The notes under the pieces are model-generated. The model made no database searches. It saw nothing but the letters and a program-made list of their open reading frames with translations, and was not told the DNA's origin. From contig CAMWLA010000051.1 of NCBI GenBank assembly GCA_947174975.1, positions 1 through 8,278 of the forward strand: 8,278 nucleotides of DNA, in the 5' to 3' direction. Every line of letters begins with the position of its first letter. The stretch's first letter is position 1. This DNA is from an uncultured Clostridia bacterium. Lineage in GTDB: Bacteria > Bacillota > Clostridia > Christensenellales > Borkfalkiaceae. The position numbers and the translations under genes are program-made. Of this stretch, positions 8,166 to 8,278 are shown piece by piece.

Positions 8166-8192
8166 AAATCGGGGTTTTTACCCCGATTTTTT
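8166..8192 (+). terminator. Rho-independent terminator of the glg operon
   Basis: A perfect nine-base inverted repeat, AAATCGGGG (8166-8174) and CCCCGATTT (8181-8189), encloses a six-base loop (TTTTTA). The 3' arm runs into T residues, giving six consecutive T at 8187-8192. It starts 13 bases after the glgP stop. The T-run lies on the + strand side, so it should end transcripts coming from glgP; a matching T-run for the opposite direction is much weaker. Confidence 0.93.
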
Positions 8193-8196
8193 GTAC

Positions 8197-8209
8197 TATG
8201 TCTGACATA
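8197..8209. repeat. Short perfect palindrome downstream of the operon
   Basis: TATGTC and GACATA are exact reverse complements around a central T, giving a 13-base dyad immediately after the terminator. Such a short dyad could be a binding site for a dimeric regulator of whatever gene follows, part of a dispersed intergenic repeat, or chance. The symmetry is directly visible; any function is unproven. Confidence 0.4.
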
Positions 8210-8278
8210 ATCGACTTTTTTTGAGGTTTTTTTAGGAGTTTTATATTAGTAAAACACTAATTCCTTAAATTACAGATT
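8210..8278. other. Non-coding T-rich tail with overlapping weak dyads
   Basis: No ATG-initiated gene is seen in this stretch. Two runs of seven T (8216-8222 and 8227-8233) are followed by GAGG and AGGAG respectively, so the second resembles a ribosome binding site, but no start codon follows within range. Further on, GTTTTA (8238-8243) pairs with TAAAAC (8250-8255), and ATTAGT (8245-8250) pairs with ACTAAT (8256-8261). The two six-base hairpins overlap and cannot form together. They may belong to the control region of a gene beyond the window, or be chance pairings in AT-rich DNA. Confidence 0.35.

Noticed and set aside
8221..8247. Possible sigma-A promoter, TTGAGG and TATATT
   Set aside because: The spacing is only 15 bases, the -35 match is 4 of 6, and T-rich DNA gives such matches easily; no gene start follows in the window.

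Overview
The window is almost completely filled by one co-directional five-gene glycogen operon on the + strand: glgB (branching enzyme), glgC (ADP-glucose pyrophosphorylase, catalytic subunit), glgD (degenerate partner subunit), glgA (glycogen synthase) and glgP (glycogen phosphorylase). The gaps between genes are only 19, 12, 13 and 23 bases. glgC, glgD, glgA and glgP each have a clear Shine-Dalgarno sequence, and an intrinsic terminator follows glgP, so a single transcript is likely. No RNA gene, mobile element or CRISPR array was seen.

The paired glgC/glgD genes, the gene order B-C-D-A-P (the same as in Bacillus subtilis), the AT-rich coding sequence and the strong AGGAG-type ribosome binding sites all point to a Firmicutes (Bacillota) chromosome. 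The protein style looks more like Clostridia than Bacillus, possibly an uncultured gut lineage. That finer placement is an impression, not a demonstrated result.

Layout: 1-18 is a short leader with no promoter visible; 19-1845 glgB; 1865-3067 glgC; 3080-4186 glgD; 4200-5693 glgA; 5717-8152 glgP; 8166-8192 terminator; 8193-8278 non-coding and T-rich, with two small dyad symmetries.

The genes make a complete glycogen cycle. GlgC, probably with GlgD, makes ADP-glucose from glucose-1-phosphate and ATP. GlgA extends alpha-1,4 chains with it, GlgB adds alpha-1,6 branches, and GlgP releases glucose-1-phosphate again. No debranching enzyme is encoded here.

I do not see a new biological system. The points most worth a second look are at residue level: a Lys/Thr-rich N-terminal tail on GlgA, loss of the usual lysine in GlgA's KxGGL motif, loss of the E. 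coli-type activator lysine in GlgC, and graded loss of active-site residues in GlgD.
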